NCBI GenBank assembly: GCA_015680905.1
Contig: CM027378.1
Span: 6,925,001-6,989,000 of the forward strand
Reading direction: 5' to 3'
Source: Coptis chinensis
Taxonomy: Eukaryota > Streptophyta > Magnoliopsida > Ranunculales > Ranunculaceae
Length of the DNA: 64,000 nt
Each line of letters opens with the position of its first letter. The stretch's first letter is position 1. The notes beneath the pieces were generated by a model. That model searched no databases and was not told the origin of the DNA. It saw nothing but the letters and a program-made list of their open reading frames with translations. The position numbers and the translations under genes are program-made. This document shows positions 1 through 10,002 of the stretch, one piece after another.

Positions 1-860
1 CTGATGAACTGCCGTTCCAGGTCGCAGCCCCCTTTCGAATGCTATTACCGCTGTTCTCTCAACCAAATTCTCTACCTTTAGGGTCTCTGCCTTGAAGCGA
101 CATAGGTACTCTCTGACCGATTCCGCGGATCTCTGTCTAACGTTAAATAGGGCCGTGATGTCCACAACCCTCCTCTTCTGATGTATAAAGTGGTCAACAA
201 ACGCCTGCTCTAACTCTTGGAAATTGGTTATGCTCTTCGAAGGCAACCGATAGTACCAGTCGGAAGCCCCACCCTTAAGACTGGCCGGGAACATCATGCA
301 CATGAACCATCATACCTCGCCTCTTGCCAAAGAGGCATCTGCTGTCTAAAATGATGGATGTGATCTGCCGGGTCACCCGTTCCATCATATCTCTCGAATC
401 TCGGCTGATTAAAGCGCTTTGGTACCTCCGTAGTCCATATCACATCTGCAAGCGGGTTGCGGTTCAGTCCCGCCACCACTTGACTGGCCACGCCCGTTTG
501 GACCCTTGTTTGTTGAAGATTCGCCACTCGGTCACTGTTAATCATTTGTTGTACTTGTTCAACCGTTAACCCGGTCACCGGATTATCCACTAGGGTGGGT
601 CCTTGTTCCTCTTCGTCCTCCGCCTTTTCATTCTCTGCTTCCTCCCCTGTTTCTTCCTCGGTCTCCTCCTCCACCCTCTCCTTCTCTCATCTCAGCTCCT
701 CATTTTCCTCCCTCAGCCTTTCGATCTCTTCCCGCATAAGTCGCGCTTCTTCTTCTGCTCTTCCCTCCTCTCGTCCTTCCCCTTCTTCTACCACCGCTTC
801 CGGCATCTGTTCTGGGACCCTTATCTTTCGAGGCCTACCCGCTGCCTTCTTTGGTGCCAT
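1..860 (-). pseudogene. Ty3/gypsy retrotransposon gag (element A), broken and cut by the window edge
   Basis: Reading leftward from an ATG at 860, the product begins MAPKKAAGRPRK, an AT-hook-like basic start. A long Glu/Arg-rich coiled-coil-like stretch follows, and then a capsid-type gag domain with FERYDGTGDPADHIHHF and, in another frame, MFPASLKGGASDWYYRLPSK. This matches plant retrotransposon gag proteins, which form the virus-like particle that packages element RNA. An in-frame TGA at 687-689 and a frameshift near 300-305 break it. The C-terminus, zinc knuckle and pol lie beyond the left edge. The start is supported by a primer-binding-like site about 20 bases upstream. The lineage within Ty3/gypsy is not resolved. 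Confidence 0.8.
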
Positions 861-870
861 TTCTACTTCC

Positions 871-890
871 GTTTCCCCACGGCGGCCAAA
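871..890 (-). other. Primer-binding site of element A
   Basis: On the minus strand TTTGGCCGCCGTGGGGAAAC directly follows an LTR end in GTTGTAACA and precedes the gag ATG. TGG next to an LTR CA end is the usual layout for a tRNA-primed minus-strand start. It resembles the TGGCGCCGT-type sites of plant Ty3/gypsy elements. The exact tRNA is not assigned. Confidence 0.65.
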
Positions 891-1330
891 TGTTACAACC
901 TTAATTCCCTTACGAGCACTATTCCCTAGCCCTTAAGCTCTATTCTCCTTCTCAGCCCTCTCACTCTCCTTTCCTCTCCTAGGTCTCCTCCTTTCTTAGG
1001 TTAATGGATCAGCCCCTCTCTTTCTCTCCCCCCTATTACTCTTTATACCTTTCTTTTCATCCATCATGGCCCTCCACCTGTCCCTCCATCTCGCGGTCCT
1101 CTTAGCTCCATGTGTAGGGTTTCCGTACCGCGACCACACACTGTCACCCCGATCTAGTGGATCGCGGACTTATGTGCTATGCTGACCCGACCCATCTCAC
1201 CATTGATATCCCGGTCTACATCCTGCCACTACATACATCTTCTATCTACATCATCCATCTACATCATCTATCTGCATCATCTATATACCATCTCATCTAC
1301 ATACACAAAAAGAGGCAAGGTCAACAAGTA
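891..1330 (-). repeat. 5' LTR of element A (outer boundary inferred)
   Basis: The inner edge is clear: in plus orientation the LTR starts TGTTACAACC at 891, beside the primer-binding site. A minus-strand TATA box (GGTATAAAGAG) lies near 1041-1050 and would leave about 280 bases of U3. The outer edge is placed at 1330 because coding sequence of the neighbouring accessory ORF runs to about 1331 and then stops, and TGTAC on the minus strand there pairs with the TAACA end. No target duplication can be checked because the other LTR is outside the window. The boundary could be tens of bases off. Confidence 0.5.
1041..1050 (-). promoter_or_regulatory. TATA box in the LTR of element A
   Basis: GGTATAAAGAG on the minus strand lies about 150 bases before the LTR inner edge, the position expected for the U3/R promoter of an LTR transcribed toward gag. 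Confidence 0.45.
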
Positions 1331-2987
1331 CATACCAAGCAATATCCCAGATCCATGGCCCTCACGTTTGCAGCAAGGTCGCCCATAGCATCCAGATTCC
1401 ACCGATCTCCATCGAGAACGATGCTATCTAGCAAGCAACTCACAATTGGAGCCGACTAAAAGCTACAGTTATACCTCATCACGTACTGGGTTTCTCCAAT
1501 ATCGGGGTGAACATAAGTGACACCAGTTTCAAGCGCGCCACCCTTCCCCTTGCCAAGACCAGCCTTAGCATTACCCTTACCAGAAGACTTCTCTCTTCTA
1601 GTAGGAGGAATAACAGTCATAGTAGCAGTACCCTTCTCAAGCCGGTTCAGATCGGCATCTCCCAGATTGACCCTTCGGAACTACCTCACTTTGGAGCTCG
1701 AACCTCCCTCAGAACGCCCAACTTTCTTTCCATCATAACAGTGACCAGACTCTACCCCCATTATGCCTTCCAGTCGGGCGAGCTACCTTAGATGCCCTAT
1801 CGTCATCAGCAACAACCTTTCTTTTTAACAATCTTACAGGTTCACGAGCTACAACTCTCAGTTCATCTACATCCACCAGAGCAGCCACCCACCTCCTGGT
1901 TTGCTCCCAGGGAGTAGGATCAGAACCAGAATGGCGACCCTTCCCACCACTAAGCCTGGACATCCCACCATCACCCCCAGAAGGCCTAGCACCTCCCACA
2001 GGCCTCAGTGGCCCACTCTGGCTCTTATTCTTTTGCTCCCTGGTCAGAACGCCACTATCTTTCCTATTCATGACGAACTCACTAGAAGATTCACTATCGA
2101 CCTGACCATGAGCCCTTTTATTTTGACTCTTCCACTTGAGCCTTATCCCACGACCTCCCCTTTCCACAAAGAAAGCAGCTACCTCAGGCAGTTTCTCTTG
2201 CTTCTTAGCTCGGCTAAGCTTAGCGAATCTCTCGATCACACCACGTTCAATATGACTGGCAACAACGACCTCTGCAAAACAAACAGTCCCAAGGTCAGTC
2301 CAAAACAAACAAGTACTGTTCAGTATACAACAAGGGACAAAAAAAAACATACCAGAAAAATTGCAAACCTACTAGCACAATAATTTCCAATTAACAACAG
2401 CGGCATTCTATCCCAAGGCTCATTGCTCACACCGTCCAGAATGCTCGACATCCCCGTCAGCGTCTGCAAACTAAAATTATTGGCACGAGATTGCTTCATA
2501 GTGAAGTGCTCAATAATATCAGCAACCTCAACACAATACCCTAACCTCTCATTCAACAGGTCGAATACCCCCAACAAATGCCAAGTGTTGCTAACGAACT
2601 GACAAGGCGACTTCATACATAAGTTCAAAAAATTACAAACAAGTGGAGAGAACGGTATTCTCATACCAGTTCGCAATTGCCTTTCACAAACTACCACCCT
2701 ATATCCCCGTGGGATGTACGCATTACTTAAAGCGTCAACGTCATCCCCTACTTCATGTATCTCCAGGTCGCTAACATCTATACCACAAGCGTCCCTCAAT
2801 TAACCAAAACTTTCTAGAGCACGCTTATCTACATTTCTAGGGGGCAGCCCACTCGAAGAGGAACCTTCACAACGTCCAGAGCTACTCGCTACCGCGACCA
2901 CATATTCATAATCAACCTCTTCAACTTCCTCACTCAACGAAACCTCTCGAATTTCATCAGATCGAGTATCATCGGAGTCAGACATAC
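1331..2987 (-). pseudogene. Accessory ORF with putative gypsy-type transposon domain, intron-containing, degenerate
   Basis: Translation on the minus strand starts MSDSDDTRSDEIREVSLSEE at 2987. It reads through a TAA at 2800-2802 into a domain with YIPRGYRVVVCERQLRTGMR and PFSPLVCNFLNL. That resembles the plant 'putative gypsy type transposon' family (PF04195, by memory). A short intron (about 2270-2352, GTATGT...AG) joins in frame to EVVVASHIERGVIERFAKL. A basic, Ser/Gly-rich region (KWKSQNKRAHG, KSQSGPLRPVGG) follows. A one-base shift near 1785 and a TAG near 1459 precede the last coding-like stretch, ending MDLGYCL at about 1331, where the LTR of element A begins. Such ORFs occur in some Tat-lineage elements between integrase and the 3' LTR, often antisense, which fits the plus-strand LTR at 3472. 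Function unknown. Confidence 0.6.
2270..2352 (-). other. Candidate spliceosomal intron in the accessory ORF
   Basis: On the minus strand CTG|GTATGTTTTT opens a T-rich stretch ending TTTGTTTTGCAGAG|GTC. Splicing at the last AG keeps the upstream and downstream frames in phase, and unspliced sequence has a stop. Using the CAG two bases earlier would break the frame, so the acceptor choice is inferred from phase. Confidence 0.6.
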
Positions 2988-3471
2988 TTCCTCTCTTTTC
3001 ACAAGTTAACACCAACAAGTGACAACCACCAACGACCTCACAAACCAACAGAAAAACAAGCAAAGAAAAAATCGCAAAGCAAAAATGGCAGAGAAAAGAA
3101 ACTAACCTTACGCTCTCGTTTTTCAGTAGGGTGCAAAGTGACAAACCATTCAGTTCTCCAGGCGTATAATGCAAGCCACCAGTTCATTTCCTAAATAAAC
3201 GTAATCATTTCATTTAGCCCTAGTGTGCCACGTCTCCCCACAAAACATGGCGGTTCAACTAGAACGTTTCAAATCAGCAGTACCATGTGCCCCCCACGTG
3301 CCACTTAAAACTCACGTCAGGTCGCCGTTCACTGCTTAAATGATCTGATGAGCTAGGTTGGTGGCTATTTCTGCACGAAACCATTCACATCCTCATATGT
3401 GTTTAAACACAGGATATCGTTCTCTCTCAGCAGATCGCTCCTTCGTAAAGAACGACCTACTGAGATGGGGC
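2988..3471. other. Leader of the accessory ORF and polypurine tract region
   Basis: No gene is seen here. The stretch holds the A-rich presumed 5' leader of the accessory ORF (2988-3175) and then unique-looking sequence. A purine stretch GAGATGGGG at about 3461-3469 directly precedes the TGTG start of the LTR at 3472 and could be a polypurine tract of a plus-strand element. Confidence 0.35.
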
Positions 3472-4059
3472 TGTGTGAGGGGGTAATATTCACATCCGAT
3501 AAATATCTCACACGTGTCCAACATATGCAGAACTACCAATCAACCTAGTATCCTCATCCTTAGAGCTCGCTTCATAGTGACTCCACTCAGGCAAGTAGCT
3601 TATTCAACTCGCACCCAGAGTGGTATCACCACCAACCGATCTTACGTACTCGACTTGTGAGCTCGCTTCAAAGCGACTCAAGTCAAGTAGACGATATTAC
3701 CCCAAAGCAATCTCCATAGTGCTCGCTCCTCTCGCTCCATAACGGTTGGTAACGTATGTCTTTATTACAAGCATCAAGACCGAAGCTTCAGGCCCGCAAC
3801 TTATTGATTCTTTATAACTCACCATCATAGCTCATAAGTGACCTAAAGACCTAGATCTGACCTGAAGCAAGAGGGCACGAGGCGCGGGCTCCTTGCCTAT
3901 ATAAAGAGGATGAGGAACTACGTCTGACCTGATTCAAGTTCCCCCCCCCCCCCCTGAGGTAGGCAGTTCGTCCATACGAACTCGGTCAAACCCACACTTG
4001 AACATCATCTCCCTCTCTTTCTTGAATCCGTATGGTGAAACCAAAAATAACCTTTACAC
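3472..4059 (+). repeat. Plus-strand LTR of a Ty3/gypsy-like element
   Basis: It begins TGTGTGAGGGGGTAATATT and ends TAACCTTTACA. A TATA box (CCTATATAAAGAGG) at about 3895-3908 lies 150 bases before the end, as expected for U3/R/U5 order on the plus strand. A C homopolymer interrupts the leader near 3941-3954. The purine tract just left of it and the antisense accessory ORF further left suggest this is the 3' LTR of an element whose integrase side has been lost or displaced. No second LTR copy is visible, so the start is a judgement. Confidence 0.5.
3895..3908 (+). promoter_or_regulatory. TATA box of the plus-strand LTR
   Basis: CCTATATAAAGAGG followed within about 50 bases by a pyrimidine-rich leader is a strong plant TATA context. 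Confidence 0.5.
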
Positions 4060-4101
4060 TCATTAAGATAAAGTAAACAGACGGCGCCAATGTAAAGGTT
4101 A
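4049..4101. repeat. 11-bp inverted LTR ends flanking a primer-binding-like site
   Basis: TAACCTTTACA at 4049-4059 is repeated in reverse complement as TGTAAAGGTTA at 4091-4101. The 31-base spacer reads TTGGCGCCGTCTGT from the right on the minus strand, which looks like a tRNA primer-binding site next to a minus-strand LTR ending at 4091. So two LTR termini of the same type face each other with only a primer site between them. Confidence 0.6.
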
Positions 4102-6865
4102 AAACAAACTTGGACAAACATAGGTACTAGGTTATTACAACCCGATTACAAATTAACTTTTGCTTCTTCAGCCATGGTATGGGCATGCTGAAGAAGGTAC
4201 CTAGGACAAAAGACTACCTTTACAAACTCGAGGACTGTTTAAGAGATATAAGTTCTTGCAAAAGACTCTGAAGACACCAGTGAAGATCAAAGTTGACAGC
4301 ATTCATCATGTTATGGCAATCTGAACATACTATCAACTTTTTAACACCCATGAGCAATACTTGTTCAAGCCCTTGCTTTAGTGCTTGCAGCTCAGTTTCT
4401 TCTGCTGAATTGGCAATGAAGTGCCTACTTCCTACAAAAATTATTTTGTTGTTCCATTGATTAATAGTAAAGCCAATACCAGGTTTATTACTAGTAGTGT
4501 CGTAGCCACCATTAGTACATAACAAGAAAATATCATTCACATGTGATTGAGAAATTAAGTATTTGATGGGAGAAGAAGGTATGATGGATTTCAGAGCTTG
4601 CTTTATAATCTGTGTAAAGTATAAAGGGGAATAAGTGGGATCAATGGTTAGATTGTTTCTGTCTAGCCAGATGAAGTATGCAACATTTGCAAACGTAGTT
4701 AGGGAAGCAATAGTATCATCCTTAGTCACACAATTACATATAATCATATTAATAATATCTTTAATTGCATATGAGCACTCCAAGAATTAAAGCATATGGA
4801 TAGAGGTGAAGCAAACCAAACTTTAATAATATAAGGACAAGTAAATAAAGCATGTTCAATAGTTTCTACGTACACAAAGATTACACCTAGGGCAAGCATC
4901 GGTAGCACAACTATGTCTATCAAAGAGGATTTTCCTAGAGGAAAAATCTGTCTCATTATTTTCCATAAAAAAGTTTTAATTCTTAAAGGTGAATGAATTT
5001 TCCAAATTAAGGTCCAAGCACGTTTCATATAACCAGGAGTATCACCTATATGATTTACAGATGATAGATCATTAGATAGAAACCATTTATAGGCAGACTT
5101 TACACTAAAAATACCATTCTTATTTTCAATAGACCATGCCAAAACATTTTTTGAGCAAAATTAACATGAATCTTAATTTTTAAGATATCATCTTTGACTT
5201 CAGGGAGAAATACCAAATCAAGCTTAACAACATTCCAAGAAAGAGTCATGGTCAATAAGGTCAGACACATAGGAAAGGTTATCATGGGCAGGTCGAGGTC
5301 CAACAGGTTTTTTGTAATGAAGAGTAGGAATTCAATTATATCCTCCCAGATGTTAATATTATTAAGACCACTAAAGATAGACCAACAAGGAATGAGAGCT
5401 ATATCATTTTTAATCTTAATCACATTCTTCCATCATTTGGAAGCAGATTTTTTAGCTTTTGCCTTGAGGAAAGGCATAGTTTTGAAATTCTTGTCTCTAA
5501 GCAGTTGAACCCGAAAAAGGTTAGGTTCAGTGATGATTTTCCAACAAACCTTCGAGATTAGCCTGATTTTGAAAGTAAGACTATTTAAAGCCATATCCAC
5601 TAGAGCGTTTTTTAACACAACATTGTTTCCATTTTAACATATGTATCTTATTATTATCATTCTCATTAACACCCCACCAATAATGAGCACAAAGCATATC
5701 AAGATCATTACAAAAATCTTTATGTAATAAGTTAGTTTGCATAGTGTATATAGGCATAGCAGCAGCACTTTTAATTAAAGTACCTCTACCAGCAAAAAAA
5801 AATGAGCTTATTTTTCCAAGAGATAATCTTAGACGAGACATTCTTTAAGATTTTATTAGTGCTAACATAGTTGGGTTTATCAGGGTTGAACTCAATACTA
5901 AGGTATATATATATTGTTGGAGTTAGACAAAGAGATTTTAAGATCGAATTCTAGAAAGAAGCTTCTTAATTGTGTCTGTTATGAACATTTAGACTAAAAA
6001 TTAGAGAAGATTTATTGAAATTAATTTTTTGACCAAATAGCATACAATACTTATTCATGCAATTAAGAATATTATGAGCTTCTAAGATATTAGCTCTAGT
6101 AAAAATAAAACAATCATCTGCAAATATAAGATGAGCGAGTAATGGGAGCAGAATTCCTAGCAATGCATATACCATGAACTAGATTAGTAGACTGTAGATC
6201 AGTAATGTGCCGAGAAAAGAATTCAATAATGCCAAACTGATGTAACTAACATTTTGAAGAGAAAAGGCTATTCAATCTTATCAAAGGCCTTATGCATGTC
6301 TAATTTAATCTCCATGTAACCTTGCACACCAGTTTTCTTCTTGAGTTTTTGAAGAATCTCTTGAAGAATAATAGTGTTATTGGAAATTTGTCTATTCTTG
6401 ACAAAAGCTGATTGAAAATGGGAGATAAGAGTGGCCATTAAAGGTTTAAGTCTAATAGCTAAGATTTTAGATATAATCTTATAAATAATATTACATAAGC
6501 TAATGGGCCTAAAGTTCTTAACCTGATTTGGGGTAGAAATTGTAGGGATTAAAGTAATATTAGTATGATTAAAAGATTGCTAAAGAGAGTTTGTTTTAAA
6601 AAAAATCAAATATAACATGAAATAAGTCATCTTTGAGGAAAAGCCAGTTATCTTGGTAGAAGAGAGGGGTAAACCTACATGGTTCCATAGGGAAAAGAGC
6701 ATCAGGACTCTCATCAAAGGTAACATATCTTGTAAGGTTTTCATTATCAATGTCACTAACAACAGGAGATATATACGGAATTTCATAATAGGCCGGGTTA
6801 CTAAGTAGTAAATAGATAACTGTAAAAATCAACAATATCTAATGTCATATGATTACCAATGTTGA

Positions 6866-6875
6866 TTTTTATATG
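6866..6875. repeat. Target-site duplication of the MULE (left copy)
   Basis: TTTTTATATG here is repeated exactly at 7963-7972. Confidence 0.85.
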
Positions 6876-7962
6876 GAGGTAACAACCTAAAAATGAAAGA
6901 TACTTTGCTGAAAGTTCGCAAAAATGAAACCTAGTTTCATTTGTGCCCAAAAATACAAGCAAGTTTCAAAAGAGTTTCCAGATATGAATGCGATCAAATT
7001 ATTTAAACGGTATGTACACTATACCATTAAATCTTTCCCCAATCTATTTTATGACCATGTGGACGTATGAAAAACTTTCGAGGTGTCTCACACGATGATA
7101 TATTGTATGTATCATCCTAAAAAACTAACCAATATTTCGATAAATTTTTCCCTCCGTTCCCCAATTCTTTCCCTCCAATTCTCTAATTTTTCCCACACTT
7201 TTTTCTTCATAAATACCATATTCTAGGGTAGGGGTTTTCATATCTTTCAATTCAAAACAAAAAAACCAAAAGTAAATCAAACAAGATCAAGTCTCTCAAT
7301 TCCCACTCCCACTCGATTAATTCTGTAATCTATTGTGAATGTGGTAACTCGGCTATACCGAGAGTGCCTCACACCGCACGAAATCCCGAAAGAAAATTCT
7401 GGGGCTCTCCATTTTTTGGAGATGAGTCACGTCAATTTTGTCATTTCTTAGCGTGGTTTTTATAATTCATCAAGATCTGTTGCAGCTGAACCAAGGATTC
7501 GCGAATTGGAGCAGTTGCACCTTGCTGTTATGGGGGTCAAAAGAAGAGAGTTGGACGCACCACTTGACTTGCACGCACCACTTTTTTTCAATAGTGGAAG
7601 TATGTCAGGATAATACTCACAAAATATCATCCTGCTGGGCACCGTTATGTCTTGGTTCGCACCATTGTTATTGGAATTTCTGGTCAGGATGATACATACA
7701 ATATAATATTGTGTATGTCAGGATGATACATATAAAATATCATCGTGTGAGACACCTCGGAAGTTTTTCATACGTCCACGTGGGCAGAAAATATATTGGG
7801 AAAGGATTTAACGGTCTAGTGTACAGGCCGTTCAAATAATTTGACGGCATTCATATCTGGAAACCCTTTTGAAACTTGCTTGTATTTTTGGGTACAAATG
7901 AAAGTACGTTTCATTTTTATGAACTTGCAGCAAAGTATCTTTCATTTTTAGGTCGTTACCTC
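6876..7962. mobile_element. Non-autonomous Mutator-like element with long TIRs (Pack-MULE-like)
   Basis: Two inverted repeats of 243 bp each (6876-7118 and 7720-7962) begin GAGGTAAC and end GTTACCTC. The element is flanked by TTTTTATATG at 6866-6875 and 7963-7972; a MULE duplication is usually 9 bp, so one base may match by chance. LINE-1 coding sequence resumes on both sides, proving insertion. The internal 600 bp has no transposase but carries a GRF zinc-finger coding fragment. Long TIRs, the 9-10 bp duplication and a captured gene piece fit a Pack-MULE. Confidence 0.85.
7301..7600 (+). pseudogene. Captured GRF-type zinc-finger protein fragment
   Basis: Between the MULE TIRs, codons from 7328 to a TAA at 7463-7465 give CECGNSAIPRV, then TARNPERKFWGSPFF and FCHFLAWFL. 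This has the order of the GRF zinc finger (C-x-C-G, N-x-x-R-x-F, C-x-F-x-W) found in plant short GRF proteins and some nucleases. One expected zinc-ligand Cys after the F-W-G motif reads Ser, and Gly of GRF reads Glu. After the stop, another frame gives AAEPRIRELEQLHLAVM, the coiled-coil tail usual for plant short GRF proteins. So at least one exon's worth of a host gene was captured and then decayed. No ATG is visible in frame upstream, so expression is doubtful. Confidence 0.65.
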
Positions 7963-8256
7963 TTTTTATATGATAATAGGGTTACTAGTAGTAAACGTAC
8001 AAAGAACTATAATAGGGTTACCAATAGTAAACAGAGAACTATAAAAATCATATGATTACCAATGTCATGTCTAAAGTAAAACCATTCATCACAATCATTT
8101 TTCAAACAAAGAATTTTATTGTGTTGTCTTCTGATATTTGTTGTTTTATGAATTTTTTTGGTGTTATTATCACCTAAAGATAATTTTAAAATTTGATATT
8201 TGTCTCTCCAGAAAACCTCTTGGCGTAAATCAATATCATATATTATTTCAAGAAAT

Positions 8257-8386
8257 GGGTCCCAAGGCCCATTTGTGAGTGAAAATCACTCACAGAACTA
8301 GTGTTTTTTTTTACAATAAATTGGTCCCAATGCCCATTTTTGAGTGAAAATCACTCTCAAAACGAGCGATTTTTTTTTAATCACTC
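8257..8386. repeat. Two tandem 65-bp copies, each with a short palindrome
   Basis: GGTCCCAAGGCCCATTTGTGAGTG at 8257 is repeated with few changes at 8322. Each copy contains GTGAGTGAAAATCACTCAC or a close variant, able to fold into a hairpin, and each ends in an oligo-T run. Confidence 0.7.
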
Positions 8387-8518
8387 TCAAGGACAAATTT
8401 CAGGTGAAAATAACCCGGAAAACCAATTTTCTAGTGAAAATAACCCTTAATGACAAATGGCCTGGATTTGATATAAATATTTTTCGATTTTACCCTTTCT
8501 GTCGTTTTGCTATAAACA
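8387..8518. other. Repeat-flanking sequence, no gene
   Basis: Contains GTGAAAATAACCC twice. The stretch ATCACTCTCAAGGACAAATT resembles the reverse complement of 9270-9305, hinting that 8380-9305 is one degenerate element with inverted ends. Confidence 0.3.
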
Positions 8519-9100
8519 GTGAGTGTTCATACCTTATGCTGATGTATAAACATTGATTGTTCATATCCAAATAGGTGAACATACCTCATACAATATATTG
8601 ATGTATGAACAATGATTGTTCATAGCTCATGTTGAAGTATAATTAAACAATAATTATTCATACTCCAATAGGTGTTTTTACTGATCATACATTATGTTGA
8701 GGTATGAACATTGATTGTTCATAGCTCATGTTGATATATGAACAATGATTGTTCATACTTCAATAAGTGTTATTATTGATCATACATTATGTTGAGGTAT
8801 GAACATTGATTGTTCATACCCCAAATAATCAATGTTCATACCCCAAATAAGTATGAACAATAATTGTCAATGATTGTTCATATATAGCTCATGTCGTTAA
8901 TGTATAGACAATGATTGTTCATACTCCAATATGTGTTTTTGCTGATCATACATTATGTTGAGGTATGAACAGTGATTGTTCAGACCCCAAATAGGTATGA
9001 ACAATCAACAATGAACAATGAGTGTTCATAGCTCATGTTAAGGTATGAACAATCACTATTCATGCCCCAAAAAGGTATAAACAATCATTGTTCATACTAT
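8519..9100. repeat. Palindromic minisatellite (GAACAATGATTGTTCATA family)
   Basis: About fifteen copies of a near-palindromic core GAACAATGATTGTTC or GAACATTGATTGTTC are separated by short linkers such as GCTCATGTTGAGGTAT and CCCCAAATAGGT. Because each core is nearly self-complementary, both strands look alike and the array can form serial hairpins. Spacing is irregular, from about 20 to 90 bases. No coding potential. Confidence 0.8.
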
Positions 9101-9580
9101 ATACACCGGGTCATTTCGGTTGGGCCGGGCCATTTATTATTTCGTACTAAGGGTATACTTTACCTTTCATCTACCCGAGCTGCTTTTAATTTCGCATCAA
9201 GAGTATACTTGACATTTCTTCTACCCGGTCTTTGTGAGTGATTAAAAAAAAAGGTTTCCTCTAGAGTTACTTTTTCCCCGGATCTGTCCTGGAGAGTCAC
9301 TCCCTGTTAATTGGGTTGTGTTATATTGAAAGTGTAACATGGTAACACCTTGTGTGACATTCATAGTTCAAGATTTCGGAATCTCTGGAATTCTGACAAA
9401 TCCAAAAACCAGAATTTCTGGTCCTTATTCCGCTATATTTCGAGTACATTCCGAAATTTATGTTTTTTCGACTCTTGATATGGAATTTCGAATTTCTCAA
9501 AAACCAAAATATTAGGTAGAATTCCGAGAATTCCATCGAAATTACGAACTATGGTGACATTATAATTTCCCAATCCTAAA
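9101..9580. other. Non-coding spacer
   Basis: No gene is supported. 9105-9305 carries two similar stretches (GGGTATACTTTACCTTTC and AGAGTATACTTGACATTTC, about 55 bases apart). From 9306 the sequence is unique-looking and AT-rich. Confidence 0.4.
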
Positions 9581-9900
9581 TTGAGCTCCAACTAGTGTAT
9601 TTTCATTTAGCCTAATTTTTTATTACTATATATATTATATATCTTTTCTTATAGTACAAATGAACCCACATAATTAGGGAATTTTGATATAGTTATTAAA
9701 CAGATTGGAATAACACTCAAACTAGCTGTACGTGGTTACAAAATGTGGATACCACACACATCGTAGAAGATACTCTTTGCCATGAAAGTTGTGTTACAAA
9801 TTGATTATTGACATATTTATAAGTTAATAAATTAAGTTTAAACAACTAATTATGTACAAAACGTTTCTCTCTCTATCTCTCTCTCTTTCTTAATTGCACA
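9581..9900 (+). promoter_or_regulatory. Upstream region of the small secreted-protein locus; also present as a diverged copy at 13303-14330
   Basis: Directly upstream of the TATA box. A CT-rich microsatellite lies at 9864-9890. The segment from TAGTACAAATGAACCC (about 9653) to the CT tract aligns with 14085-14330, so the promoter belongs to a duplicated locus. Confidence 0.6.
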
Positions 9901-9909
9901 TTTTCTTCC

Positions 9910-9917
9910 CTATAAAT
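9910..9917 (+). promoter_or_regulatory. TATA box
   Basis: CTATAAAT at 9910, followed by an A/C-rich leader (CACCACACCACCACC, AAAACTAACAAACACC) typical of plant 5' UTRs, and an ATG at 10003. Confidence 0.6.
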
Positions 9918-10002
9918 TCCACAAACTCTTCTCACCACACCACCACCAATACATACATAAAAACTAACAAACACCAAAAAATATATAGAAAGAATAAACA
10001 TT

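Larger units (their letters stand above)
4220..8235 (-). pseudogene. LINE-1 ORF2 remnant (RT, zf-RVT, RNase H)
   Basis: From the 5' side: 8235-8050 encodes RRQHNKILCLKNDCDEWF, the linker before RT. Beyond the MULE come SPDALFPMEPC (about 6700), FRPISLCNIIYKIISKILA (about 6500) and LIFADDCFIF (about 6130), the catalytic FADD of RT. Then follow the thumb (RGTLIKSAAAMPIYTM, 5780), the zf-RVT region (IHSPLRIKTFLWKIM, 5000) and an RNase H domain at 4220-4783. RNase H acidic positions are visible in GGYDTTSNKPGIGF, SAEETELQALKQGL and VCSDCHN. The parts sit in several frames with many stops. Known role of the family: target-primed reverse transcription of its own RNA. Confidence 0.75.
4110..8240 (-). 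mobile_element. LINE-1: L1-type retrotransposon, 5'-truncated, interrupted by a MULE
   Basis: A minus-strand LINE whose ORF2 fragments run from near 8235 down to 4220 in the order RT, zf-RVT and RNase H. The endonuclease and ORF1 are missing, so it is truncated on the 5' side at about 8240, where unrelated repeats begin. The 3' end is somewhere between 4100 and 4200 and no clear A-tail is seen. The element is split at 6866-6875 by a 1087-bp DNA transposon. It is riddled with stops and frameshifts, more than LINE-2 or LINE-4, suggesting greater age. Confidence 0.8.

Noticed and set aside
595..936. Plus-strand Ser-rich open frames
   Set aside because: Shadow of the Glu-rich gag coiled coil on the minus strand.
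3941..3954. C homopolymers at 3941 and 59311 as functional elements
   Set aside because: Likely slippage or assembly noise; no conserved context between them.
8519..9100. CRISPR-like array
   Set aside because: Linkers between palindromes are themselves repeated, and spacing is irregular.
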